A stretch of DNA of 11,378 nucleotides from Acidobacteriaceae bacterium (GCA_025462785.1 JAOAPG010000317.1:1-11378), one strand, 5' to 3'; counted from the first letter of the stretch, positions 1 through 5,749 are shown. The notes: generated by a model from the letters alone, not told the origin. Translations and numbers: made by a program.

Positions 1-2
1 TG

Positions 3-167
3 CTCCGAAGGAAAGAGGATTTAGAAAAGTCCGAAGCGTCTCTCAATTACACCTGTTCCGTTTGCAATGAAACGATCAGCCCCTCCGAACGTATGAGAAT
101 CGATTGGGATCGGGTCCAATGCAAGAAATGCGATGGAATATTCGTAAAAGATGAGCGGCAACGGTAA
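3..167 (+). CDS. C-terminal part of a small zinc-ribbon protein (5' end outside window)
   Basis: The reading frame is open from the window edge to a TAA at 165-167, giving 54 residues. Two CxxC knuckles (TCSVC and QCKKC) lie 18 residues apart, a spacing typical of a treble-clef or zinc-ribbon fold that binds one Zn ion. The tail after the second knuckle is short and charged (VKDERQR). I do not recognise the family. Small zinc ribbons of this kind often bind nucleic acid or act as protein-protein modules, but nothing here shows which. The start and any N-terminal domain lie outside the window. The frame is supported by the paired Cys motifs rather than by length. Confidence 0.5.
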   Translation, partial: LRRKEDLEKSEASLNYTCSVCNETISPSERMRIDWDRVQCKKCDGIFVKDERQR

Positions 168-238
168 GGCCGCTAAGTGCGAACTTCCTAAATTCTCCTC
201 TATAGACGAACAAAAAGCGAAAGTCTATTATCGTCCTT

Positions 239-424
239 ATGGATGAGGGACGGAAAAGAGTGCTCGGGATTATGGCTGCGATCCTTGGAGTGCGTAAACT
301 TTCAAATCTGGACGGGCTGCCTAACAGCCCACGGCTACAGGTAACAATCTATGACTCGATTATGATGGCCGAAAAGATCCTGAAGAGGATTGACGATATG
401 TTTCCGGTTAGGAATGCCCGCTAG
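239..424 (+). CDS. Small conserved-type hypothetical protein (61 aa)
   Basis: The frame runs ATG to TAG. The protein begins MDEGRKRVLGIMAAILGVRK and has a second amphipathic stretch ending in AEKILKRIDDMFP. From memory, it resembles a family of roughly 60-aa acidobacterial proteins that start DEGRKRVL and end in a helix of the form WAEKI.EID..WP. No function is known to me. It has no signal peptide, Cys pair or membrane helix, so it is probably cytoplasmic and mostly helical. The ribosome-binding site is weak. It converges on the minus-strand gene that ends at 482, with an inverted repeat between them. Confidence 0.55.
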   Translation: MDEGRKRVLGIMAAILGVRKLSNLDGLPNSPRLQVTIYDSIMMAEKILKRIDDMFPVRNAR

Positions 425-455
425 GCAATCCTTGATTGCTGACCTTACGGCATTC
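412..455. terminator. Nested inverted repeat between convergent genes
   Basis: An inner hairpin GCAATC-CTT-GATTGC (425-430 with 434-439) sits inside an outer inverted repeat GAATGCC (412-418) with GGCATTC (449-455). It overlaps the end of the 61-aa gene and lies between two convergent genes, where a bidirectional terminator is expected. No T-run follows on either strand, so intrinsic termination is not well supported. It may only be an mRNA 3'-end structure. Confidence 0.35.
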
Positions 456-481
456 ACGGACTAACAAGGAGCTACTGGCTT

Positions 482-685
482 TTAATCACCGGCAGTGGGT
501 CGCCGTTCGGGCGCGGGAAAGGCAACCACTTGCTCACGTATCCTGTGAATGTGCTCCTTGAGCGCGGCTGCCAGCTCTTTGAGGGTGGGTGCCAGTTCCG
601 GGTCGCCGTCCCTTAACGCCAATGCCTTGGCGCACAATTCCTGTATCCGGTCTTCGAGTCGGGGCGGCACAGTTGAGAATCTCAT
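482..685 (-). CDS. Small helical hypothetical protein (67 aa)
   Basis: The ATG start at 685 has GGGAA a few bases upstream, and an in-frame TAA further upstream limits extension. The core reads RLEDRIQELCAKAL, a short DGDPE loop, then TLKELAAALKEHIHRIREQV. That predicts a two-helix hairpin with one Cys. The residue pattern of charged and alanine/leucine heptads is protein-like. The same RxxELC ... P ... EL...L pattern is found in the 51-aa gene at 804-959, so the two are probably paralogues. Function is unknown. From memory, proteins of this look are common in Acidobacteriota. A 24-bp dyad lies 16 bases upstream of the start. Confidence 0.65.
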   Translation of the reverse strand: MRFSTVPPRLEDRIQELCAKALALRDGDPELAPTLKELAAALKEHIHRIREQVVAFPAPERRPTAGD

Positions 686-700
686 GTATTCCCGCAGGGT

Positions 701-724
701 TCGATACAGTAGATTCTGTATTGA
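701..724. promoter_or_regulatory. 24-bp dyad, candidate operator
   Basis: TCGATACAG (701-709) and CTGTATTGA (716-724) are inverted repeats matching at 8 of 9 positions, separated by 6 bases. The element ends 16 bases before the ATG of the small minus-strand gene at 685, where an operator or 5'-UTR element would lie. Dimensions suit a dimeric HTH repressor. The regulator is unknown. Confidence 0.4.
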
Positions 725-803
725 CCCTTATGCCATTGAGGCCTGGACTGATGAGTCGGACCAAGCCATCGTCCTCTGCAAAGCTCAACCGATGGCAAAA
801 TGT

Positions 804-959
804 CTAACGTGCCTCTGCCTGCTTGCGTTCGAGGCGCTCCTGCTTTGCGTCCAGCAGGACGTTCAATTCCCGTACCAGCTTCATCATTTTTTGTGGGTCG
901 TACTCGGAAACGATTGCCGTGCAGAGTTCGCTCATACGTTGACGCTCGGTGTCAGTCAT
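804..959 (-). CDS. Very small helical hypothetical protein (51 aa)
   Basis: The frame runs ATG (959-957) to TAG (806-804) and encodes MTDTERQRMSELCTAIVSEY followed by a segment with VRELNVLLDAKQERLER. It predicts two helices, is highly charged at the C terminus and has one Cys in an RMSELC motif. That motif and the following DP.....L..EL..LL pattern align with RIQELC...DPEL...LKELAAAL in the neighbouring 67-aa protein. From memory, acidobacterial genomes carry many such roughly 50-aa proteins. Function is unknown. Codon usage looks coding and the opposite-strand frame is not protein-like. A GAAGG about 15 bases upstream is a poor ribosome-binding site. Confidence 0.65.
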   Translation of the reverse strand: MTDTERQRMSELCTAIVSEYDPQKMMKLVRELNVLLDAKQERLERKQAEAR

Positions 960-1112
960 AAAGGTTGACCAGAGTACCTTCACCGAAATTTAAGCGATGT
1001 AGCGGGAATGTCAATACGGGGTGAGCTGTACCGAGTCTAGGGCGGAGGTCACGGAAGTTGACCAAACGAAAACATTGAAACGTTCCAGCGGCCGCGCTCA
1101 AAAACCTGATGT

Positions 1113-1727
1113 TTACCGCATCGGTTGGAGAGCTGCCACTTCGGCTGAAATTCCCCAGTGAAAATCAGGCGTTGTCAGCCCTGCACTCAGGTACTGCTTC
1201 ATGCAGCGCGTACACGGAACATAGCCTTCACGAATCGCTTCGCTGGCTCTCATCACCCGTTCCTTATTCTTTTCATGCATGAATGGACACCTGGTCCCAC
1301 CATGGAAGACCTTGCCGTCTTCGGCAACAACCACCATCAGGTCGGGCGGCGTGTGACTGGCCGCTGGTATGGCGTGCTCGGAACGGAGTTCGTTAGCCAT
1401 GAAAGCAGCTGAACTTCCCAGCTCAAAGCCACCGACAATCAATAAGGAAGCGGCGACTGCCATGACCCATCCCCACGGCGTTCCTCGTTGACGGGGCGGC
1501 ATATTCGCTTCGAGTCTTTGATGGAGGCGCTGGCTGAATCCGAGAGGGACTTCCAGCATGGCCTTGTCTCCGTAGAGCCGGATTACATTCCGTGTTCCGT
1601 CCATCACGGCCGTACAGTGTGCGCATCCGCGAAGATGCGCCTCGACCGAGGCACGAACAGCCGGATCAATGTCATCTTCGAGATAGTTCGAGACCTCGCG
1701 CCAAACTTCCTGGCAACTCATTCCCAT
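1113..1727 (-). CDS. Membrane anti-sigma factor: zf-HC2 domain plus extracytoplasmic Cys/His cluster
   Basis: Residues 1-40 form a zf-HC2 (ZAS) domain with C5 and the H31-x3-C35-x2-C38 signature (HLRGCAHC), the fold that sequesters ECF sigma factors. One membrane helix lies at about 86-106 (WGWVMAVAASLLIVGG). The part beyond the helix carries H142, C147, H151, C172 and C175 in the context FHGGTRCPFMH ... GYVPCTRC. This recalls the Ada-like metal-binding motif H-x4-C ... GY-x-PC-x2-C. The topology puts that cluster in the periplasm, where it could bind metal or form disulfides and so act as the sensor. The ATG at 1727 overlaps the sigma gene by 10 bases and has AAGGGAG 7 bases upstream. A second ATG at 1721 would make a 4-base ATGA overlap. 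Translational coupling to the sigma gene is likely either way. Confidence 0.85.
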   Translation of the reverse strand: MGMSCQEVWREVSNYLEDDIDPAVRASVEAHLRGCAHCTAVMDGTRNVIRLYGDKAMLEVPLGFSQRLHQRLEANMPPRQRGTPWGWVMAVAASLLIVGGFELGSSAAFMANELRSEHAIPAASHTPPDLMVVVAEDGKVFHGGTRCPFMHEKNKERVMRASEAIREGYVPCTRCMKQYLSAGLTTPDFHWGISAEVAALQPMR

Positions 1728-2371
1728 GGTTTGGCTCCCTTCACGAAAGATAATTTGCTGCTCCAGTTGCCGCCTAATCCCGGCGACAGCAAATCGCGCA
1801 GCATCAAGCGGGCTCTGAGCAATCGCGTTTTCACGGCTGCAGCAGATATTTTTAATGTCTTGGCGGTTTCCTCAATCGTCAGATGTTGCACGTCGCGCAG
1901 CACGAAAACTTCCTGATACTTCTCGCCAATCGCGGCGAGGGCTCTGGTGAGCGCTTCGCGGATCTCACTGCGCTCTAAAGTTTCCGAGGGGATTTCGCGC
2001 CAGTCGGCAAAGTCACGCGGCGTATAGTCGCCCTCTTCGTCGCGATGATCGGAAATCGCTTCCATAATGTGGGCGTGATCTTTGCGTTTTCGCATACGCG
2101 CCTCATTCACCGTAATCTGAATCAACCACGTGCTGAAGCGGGCTTCCGCGCGGAATTGCCGGATGTGCTTGAATGCCTTCAGAACCGCTTCTTGCGCGAC
2201 CTCTTCCGCGTCTGCCTCGTTGCGAAGAATTGCGAATGCCGCCGCATAGACGCGCCGTTCATAGGGGCGAATCAGATCGTAGAAGAGTTCGTGCTCGCCG
2301 TTCCGGATACGCCGGATCAGGATCGCTTCGTTAGATTCTTCCGCTGAATTCTCCAGCGCTAGCGACAGCAT
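1718..2371 (-). CDS. ECF-type RNA polymerase sigma factor (RpoE/SigW-like)
   Basis: The protein is 217 aa, usual for the group. Region 2 spans about 30-97, with the YERRVYAAAFAILRNEADAEE core, the AQEAVLKAFKHI helix and the FSTWLIQITVNEARMRKRK promoter-melting and -10 recognition segment. Region 4 spans about 138-195: ALAAIGEKYQEVFVLRDVQH followed by the HTH TIEETAKTLKISAAAVKTRL, which reads the -35. There are no Cys residues, so sensing must come from the partner. The linker (98-137) is acidic and somewhat long. The gene follows the cytochrome gene by 31 bases, with GGGGA just before the ATG, and overlaps the anti-sigma gene. Its position at the end of a redox operon suggests it controls that operon and itself. 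Confidence 0.93.
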   Translation of the reverse strand: MLSLALENSAEESNEAILIRRIRNGEHELFYDLIRPYERRVYAAAFAILRNEADAEEVAQEAVLKAFKHIRQFRAEARFSTWLIQITVNEARMRKRKDHAHIMEAISDHRDEEGDYTPRDFADWREIPSETLERSEIREALTRALAAIGEKYQEVFVLRDVQHLTIEETAKTLKISAAAVKTRLLRARLMLRDLLSPGLGGNWSSKLSFVKGAKPWE

Positions 2372-2402
2372 TGTTCCCCGCTAAACTTGGATTCTCCGCA
2401 AA

Positions 2403-3098
2403 CTACTCTGACGTGTAATCCGGATCCTTCTTCCAACCCGTGAGCATGGACATAAAGTTGTTCCAGCCGTGGAGCGCGACCATGATCAGGTGTCCGAATA
2501 CGAAAGCGAGAATGGCCCACATAATTAAAAAGTGCCAGAGCCGCGCCCAATGAAATCCGCCCATCATCCACGCGAGCCACGAAAATTGGACCGGCTTCCA
2601 AATCGCAAATCCGGTGAGCACCGAGAGAATGCCCAGGGCGATCGCAGTCGTATACGCATGTTTCTGTAACGAGTTGTACGCTTCGTGCTGCGACGGTTTC
2701 GGTCCGAAGAAAAAGTAATGACGAACCATGGGCCAGACGCCGGGGATATCGCGGTGAGTGAATAGCACCTGCTTGTAGTTGCCGCTGAAAATCTGGTATC
2801 CGACGTATAGAATTCCCGTCGCAATGTAGATCCACATAAAGGTCAGATGCCACTGCAGCGCGCCGCCCAGCCATCCACCAAGGGCTAGAGATTTCGGCCA
2901 ATTGATCAGAACCTTTTCTGGAATCTTCGCGCCGAAGCTGGGAAAGGCGCGGAAGATCTGGAGGCCGCTGCCAATCATCACGAACAAAGCAACAGTGTTC
3001 ACCCAATGGCAGAGGCGCACGATGTACGGATGCTCGTAGACAGCTTCACTTGTCTCTTCCGTCTTGGGATCTTCGATCGTAATGGCTTGCGAGGACAT
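2403..3098 (-). CDS. Cytochrome b561-type membrane haem protein (231 aa)
   Basis: Four membrane helices are visible at about 33-50, 84-103, 148-166 and 187-208. The first follows the RLCHW signature of prokaryotic di-haem b561 and Ni-Fe hydrogenase cytochrome b subunits. Candidate haem ligands are H31, H84, H147, H189 and H203, with H183 and H210 nearby. The family moves electrons from the quinol pool to an exported redox partner. The gene starts 14 bases after the Moco oxidoreductase stop, so that enzyme is its likely partner. It does not read like the usual MsrQ/YedZ partner of MsrP but would fill the same role. It could also accept electrons from the Moco enzyme if that enzyme is an oxidase. 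Confidence 0.85.
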   Translation of the reverse strand: MSSQAITIEDPKTEETSEAVYEHPYIVRLCHWVNTVALFVMIGSGLQIFRAFPSFGAKIPEKVLINWPKSLALGGWLGGALQWHLTFMWIYIATGILYVGYQIFSGNYKQVLFTHRDIPGVWPMVRHYFFFGPKPSQHEAYNSLQKHAYTTAIALGILSVLTGFAIWKPVQFSWLAWMMGGFHWARLWHFLIMWAILAFVFGHLIMVALHGWNNFMSMLTGWKKDPDYTSE

Positions 3099-3112
3099 GT
3101 TTCTCCTGCCGG

Positions 3113-3832
3113 TTACAGCGCGTAGTAATCCGAGTAGCCCTGATCTTCCCAGTAGCCGCGTTTTTGCAGCACGTTCGTGGTTTTTAAACCTGTTAGATAT
3201 TTTGCTTGTTTGTAGCCGATTTTCGTGGGCATTCGAAGGCGCAGCGGAGCTCCGTGTTCGCGAGTCAGAGGCTTATCGGACATCTCGTAACAAAGCAGAG
3301 ACTGGGGATGTAAAGCCGTCGCCATGTCGAGCGATTCGTAGTAATCGTCGGCGCACTCCAAATATAAGAAGCGGGCTGAGGTATCTGCGCCGATCATGTT
3401 CAGGAAGTCGGAGAGGCGTGCTCCTCCGAAGTTGCCGATCACGTCCCAACCCTCGACGCATACGTGACGAGTATTCTGCGTGAGCTTCGGCAAGGCCTGA
3501 ATCTGAGCGAGGGTGTATTCGCCCGGCTTCTGGACTGCTCCCGTAACGCTTAGAGTCCAGCTCGCGAGATCAACGCCTGGGTCGTCCACGTCGTATGTGT
3601 TTACGTAAAACTTATTCAGCGGCGCGACATCGGAATCAGCAAATGTGGGCGCGAGATGATGTTCGCGAAAAAGCTTAGAGGAAGCCCAGTCACTAAAGCC
3701 GAGGCCGGCTTTCAGGAGGGGCTTTTGCAGCTGCGGTATGACGAAGCCTCCCAGGGCTAGGGCGGGAGTGAGCTTGAGAAGTTCGCGGCGAGTCTTTCCT
3801 TTAAACTTTCGCGCATCGATTGGTGAATTCAT
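3113..3832 (-). CDS. Tat-exported molybdopterin oxidoreductase, sulfite oxidase/MsrP fold
   Basis: The N terminus MNSPIDARKFKGKTRRELLK leads into a hydrophobic ALALGGFVIP stretch. This is a twin-arginine signal (R15, R16), so the enzyme should fold with its cofactor and then be exported. The PF00174-type Moco domain fills the rest. C125 in RHVCVEGWDVIGNFGG is the expected molybdenum ligand; HGAPLRLRMP (193 on) and KIGYKQAKYL are standard cofactor-pocket motifs. With 239 residues it is shorter than MsrP of enteric bacteria and lacks the C-terminal dimerisation domain of sulfite oxidases. An upstream ATG at 3892 would add 20 residues. I prefer 3832 because the Tat n-region is then normal and a GC-rich hairpin fills the extension. 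The next gene is a cytochrome b561-type protein. Methionine sulfoxide reductase activity is the best guess; sulfite oxidation is possible. Confidence 0.88.
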   Translation of the reverse strand: MNSPIDARKFKGKTRRELLKLTPALALGGFVIPQLQKPLLKAGLGFSDWASSKLFREHHLAPTFADSDVAPLNKFYVNTYDVDDPGVDLASWTLSVTGAVQKPGEYTLAQIQALPKLTQNTRHVCVEGWDVIGNFGGARLSDFLNMIGADTSARFLYLECADDYYESLDMATALHPQSLLCYEMSDKPLTREHGAPLRLRMPTKIGYKQAKYLTGLKTTNVLQKRGYWEDQGYSDYYAL

Positions 3833-3850
3833 ATTGCGTTTTAGAGTTAC

Positions 3851-3889
3851 AGCTCCGGGCAGGTGGGCCAGAGTACGCCACCCGGAGCT
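3851..3889. other. GC-rich inverted repeat in the operon, upstream of the Moco gene
   Basis: AGCTCCGGG (3851-3859) and CCCGGAGCT (3881-3889) are perfect 9-bp arms around a 21-base loop, and inner GGTGG/CCACC can pair as an alternative. The element lies between the secreted-protein stop (3927) and the preferred Moco start (3832). No T-run follows on the minus strand, so it looks like an mRNA processing or stabilising hairpin that could set unequal expression of the two genes, not a strong terminator. Confidence 0.45.
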
Positions 3890-3926
3890 CATCCGCTGAG
3901 TGTCCCTAACCAGTGTTGGTGACTCG

Positions 3927-4274
3927 TTATTTCATGTCGCTTTTCATCGCAGTATCTTTAGCCATCTTGAGCGACATCACGTGAACTTCACCCTTGTCGG
4001 GATTGACGTGCGCTTTGAGTGCTACGTGGTGTCCTTCGTGACCCTTCACGGCGTCTGGATTCACAATGGTCCAGCTCTTGCCGTCTTTGTCGCTGACAAA
4101 AGTTTTTCCATCTTCGCCGATTTTGCCGGTGACAGTCATGAGCTTGCCCATGTTGTCCGACTTCATGTTGTCATTCTTCATGTTGTCGTGTGACATCGTG
4201 TCCTGTGCAAACACGGCGGTTGCAAAGGTCAGACAACACAGAACCATCAGTTTGCATATCGTCTTTTTCATCAT
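3927..4274 (-). CDS. Secreted Met-rich small protein, possible methionine oxidant sink
   Basis: A Sec signal (MMKKTICKLMVLCCLTFATAVFAQ) is followed by a linker of near-repeats DNMKN-DNMKS-DNMGK. A compact part follows (TVTGKIGEDGKTFVSDKDGK, then WTIVNPDAVKGHEGHHVALK), and the tail has more Met (KMAKDTAMKSDMK). The mature 92 or so residues carry 9 Met and no Cys. The central part resembles a widespread acidobacterial secreted protein of unknown function, and its glycine-turn pattern suggests a small beta barrel. The ATG at 4274 is chosen because GTGGGGT sits at good spacing; an upstream GTG at 4286 would consume that site. It is the first gene of the Moco/cytochrome/sigma cluster, 94 bases before the Moco start. 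Its Met content next to an MsrP-like enzyme suggests a sacrificial or substrate role, by analogy with MrpX. This is inference. Confidence 0.8.
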   Translation of the reverse strand: MMKKTICKLMVLCCLTFATAVFAQDTMSHDNMKNDNMKSDNMGKLMTVTGKIGEDGKTFVSDKDGKSWTIVNPDAVKGHEGHHVALKAHVNPDKGEVHVMSLKMAKDTAMKSDMK

Positions 4275-4305
4275 GATGTACCCCACTTTTTAGATTTGCG
4301 CCCGA

Positions 4306-4334
4306 CACATCACGCACGCATCCGATGTGATGTG
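4306..4334. promoter_or_regulatory. 8-bp inverted repeat upstream of the Met-rich gene
   Basis: CACATCAC (4306-4313) and GTGATGTG (4327-4334) are perfect inverted repeats with a 13-base spacer, so the half-sites are centred 21 bases apart, on the same DNA face. It lies 32 bases before the ATG at 4274, in the divergent region shared with the broken DUF1223 gene. It could be an operator or a 5'-UTR hairpin. Confidence 0.35.
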
Positions 4335-4347
4335 CAGGCAGCTGGAA

Positions 4348-4354
4348 GGTTACA
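4348..4354 (-). promoter_or_regulatory. Possible ECF -35 element (TGTAACC) for the Met-rich/Moco operon
   Basis: On the minus strand the bases read TGTAACC, 74 bases before the ATG at 4274. GTAACC is, from memory, the -35 core of promoters used by the proteobacterial SigF class that controls YedY-type genes; many ECF -35 elements carry the AAC core. A matching -10 at 15-17 bases is not convincing (CATC or ATCA), so this is only a candidate for autoregulation by the operon's own sigma factor. Confidence 0.22.
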
Positions 4355-4472
4355 ACAATAAGGGGCGTCGCGGAAGGAGGCCCTTCCTGTGTCTCAGAGT
4401 GACACGCGAAACTTCGGGGGGAAACTGTACATCCACTTTGCAGACGCTGTAGGCGGTACTGGAGTGAAGAAA

Positions 4473-5269
4473 ATGACATTCTTACGAGGGACGGTGGGTC
4501 TTTGTATTTGCGGCTTGGATTTTTGGGATTGGGGCTGCTCAGGCGCAAAGTTCAGAGTTGCCGAATCCGATATTGGTTGAGATGTTTACTTCGGAGGGAT
4601 GCTCGAGTTGTCCTCCGGCTGATGCGTTTCTTGAGAAACTGGATCGCTTGCAGCCGGTTGCTGGAGCGCAATTGATTGTTCTGAGCGAGCACGTGGATTA
4701 TTGGAATCACATTGGGTGGAAGGATCCTTATTCGTCGCATTTATTTAGCGAGCGACAGAGCGGGTATGCAAGCCGCTTCGGGTTGGAGAGCGACTACACG
4801 CCGCAGATGGTGGTCGATGGCACGCGGCAGTTCGTGGGTAGGGATGCGTGCTCAGCGGATCAGACGCTCAGCGAGGCTGCGAAGGTGCCGAAGGTTCATG
4901 TCGCTGTGTCGGATGTTTCGGTTGATGCGGAGCACAATTAGGAGCGCATGTTTGGGTGGAGGGCGTTTCGGCAAATGTGGACGGCGACAGCTTTGATGTC
5001 ATGGCTGCGCTTGTCCTTTCTCATGCCGAATCGCAGGTTTCGGAAGGGGAAAACTCGGGTCGCCGGCTCCAGCACACTAATGTCGTCATCAGTTAACGAA
5101 GGTTGGAACACTGCAATCAAGTCAAAACTTTGCACGAGACATTCAATTTAAATTCGAAGGTGGCGCTAATGCGAAGAATCTACGAGTTGTCGTATTCGTC
5201 CAGGAAGCGAATCAAGGAAAAGTGTTAGGAGCGGCGATCAACCCTACGAAAGGCTTTGAAGCGAATTAG
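4473..5269 (+). pseudogene. DUF1223 thioredoxin-like secreted protein, broken by three frameshifts
   Basis: The pieces read as one full-length DUF1223 protein of about 265 aa, split over three frames. (a) ATG 4473: MTFLRGTV, the start of a signal peptide. (b) From about 4501 to the TAG at 4939-4941, one base out of phase: FVFAAWIFGIGAAQA, then FTSEGCSSCPPAD with the CxxC-like pair, LSEHVDYWNHIGWKDPYSS and YTPQMVVDGTRQFVG, all family hallmarks. (c) About 4938-5093 in the frame of the start: AQLGAHVWVEGVSANVD through SEGENSGRRLQHTNVV. (d) 5093-5269: KVGTLQSSQNFARD and LRVVVFVQEANQGKVLGAA. The longest single frame (4558-4941, TTG start) lacks a usable start and signal sequence. Shift (c)/(d) looks like loss of one T at 5093-5094. 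Function in the family is unknown; it would be an exported thiol protein. Real decay or base-calling errors are both possible. Confidence 0.8.
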
Positions 5270-5369
5270 CGCCGGAATTGCGTGGCGCGCAATAGGACGC
5301 ATATCAAAGCGGACGGTCAAAAAATCGGATTGGCGGAGCAACTCCCGTTTGAAGCAGCACCTCCAAATG

Positions 5370-5390
5370 GCGCTATTTAAGTTATAGCGC
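5370..5390. other. Stem-loop GCGCTAT-N7-ATAGCGC
   Basis: Perfect 7-bp arms (5370-5376 and 5384-5390) enclose TTAAGTT. The element lies in the 147-base gap between the broken DUF1223 gene and the repeat-protein gene, 36 bases before the ATG at 5426. No T-run follows. It could be an operator or 5'-UTR hairpin for the downstream gene, or the end structure of a lost gene. The rest of the gap (5270-5369) holds only a short coding-like stretch without a start. Confidence 0.35.
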
Positions 5391-5425
5391 AAAGGCAAAT
5401 CTATCCATTCAGAGGTATGAATCCC

Positions 5426-5749
5426 ATGAAAACTAAACTGCGTTTAGGGCTCATAGTCGGAAGTTGCTTTTTTGTTTCATTTACGATCACGAGCGACGCT
5501 CAAACGACTCAAGGGGCGACCAATTTCAAGGCTAGCAATACTTCACAAGTAGTTAACGCGCAGCAAGGCGGAAGCGGTTTTGGGATTAAAGCAAGCACTG
5601 CTTCAACGGGAGGGTCGGCGCAATTTTCGGACAGGCCACCGGGACCAGCGGCTTTAACAATGGAGTGTGGGGCCGAACTTTCAGTTCCGCGGGAGTTGGC
5701 GTACGTGGTGAAGGCATGGCATCCACCGGCAGTTCCACCGGCGTTGTAG
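5426..5749 (+). pseudogene. 5' part of a frameshifted secreted repeat protein
   Basis: ATG 5426 (MKTKLRLGLIVGSCFFVSFT) starts a clear signal peptide ending near SDAQ. AGAGG sits about 10 bases upstream, so it is preferred to the ATG at 5417, which nearly touches that site. The mature part begins TTQGATNFKASNTSQVVNAQ and then KASTASTGGSA, a glycine/serine/threonine-rich style. After about 5620 the frame turns into proline/alanine text and stops at 5747-5749. One frame down, the sense resumes as GAIFGQATGTSGFNNGVWGR and joins the long frame that follows. One missing base between about 5605 and 5625 explains both. So this is the N terminus of the gene continued at 5665-6567. Confidence 0.7.

Noticed and set aside
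549..968. 139-aa plus-strand frame
   Set aside because: It lies opposite two small genes whose translations are more protein-like (charged helical heptads, shared motif). This frame has scattered Cys/Ser text with no recognisable motif.
1488..1916. 142-aa plus-strand frame over the sigma/anti-sigma junction
   Set aside because: It is antisense to two clearly identified genes and its composition looks like a shadow.
2359..3006. 215-aa minus-strand frame within the cytochrome gene
   Set aside because: It is an alternative frame of a gene with haem-ligand His and membrane helices; the alternative is Arg/Ser-rich and has no motif.
3833..3892. Longer Moco oxidoreductase start at 3892
   Set aside because: It would place 35 residues before the twin arginines and translate through a 9-bp GC hairpin. 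The start at 3832 gives a normal Tat signal.
4372..4405. Two short inverted repeats (GGAAGG/CCTTCC and GTGTC/GACAC)
   Set aside because: The arms are only 5-6 bp and such pairs are expected by chance; there is no supporting position or context.
5600..5630. Programmed -1 frameshifting to join the two parts of the repeat protein
   Set aside because: No X-XXY-YYZ slippery heptamer is in phase. The only T-run (TTTT at 5624-5627) would put Phe-tRNA on ATT. A lost base is simpler.
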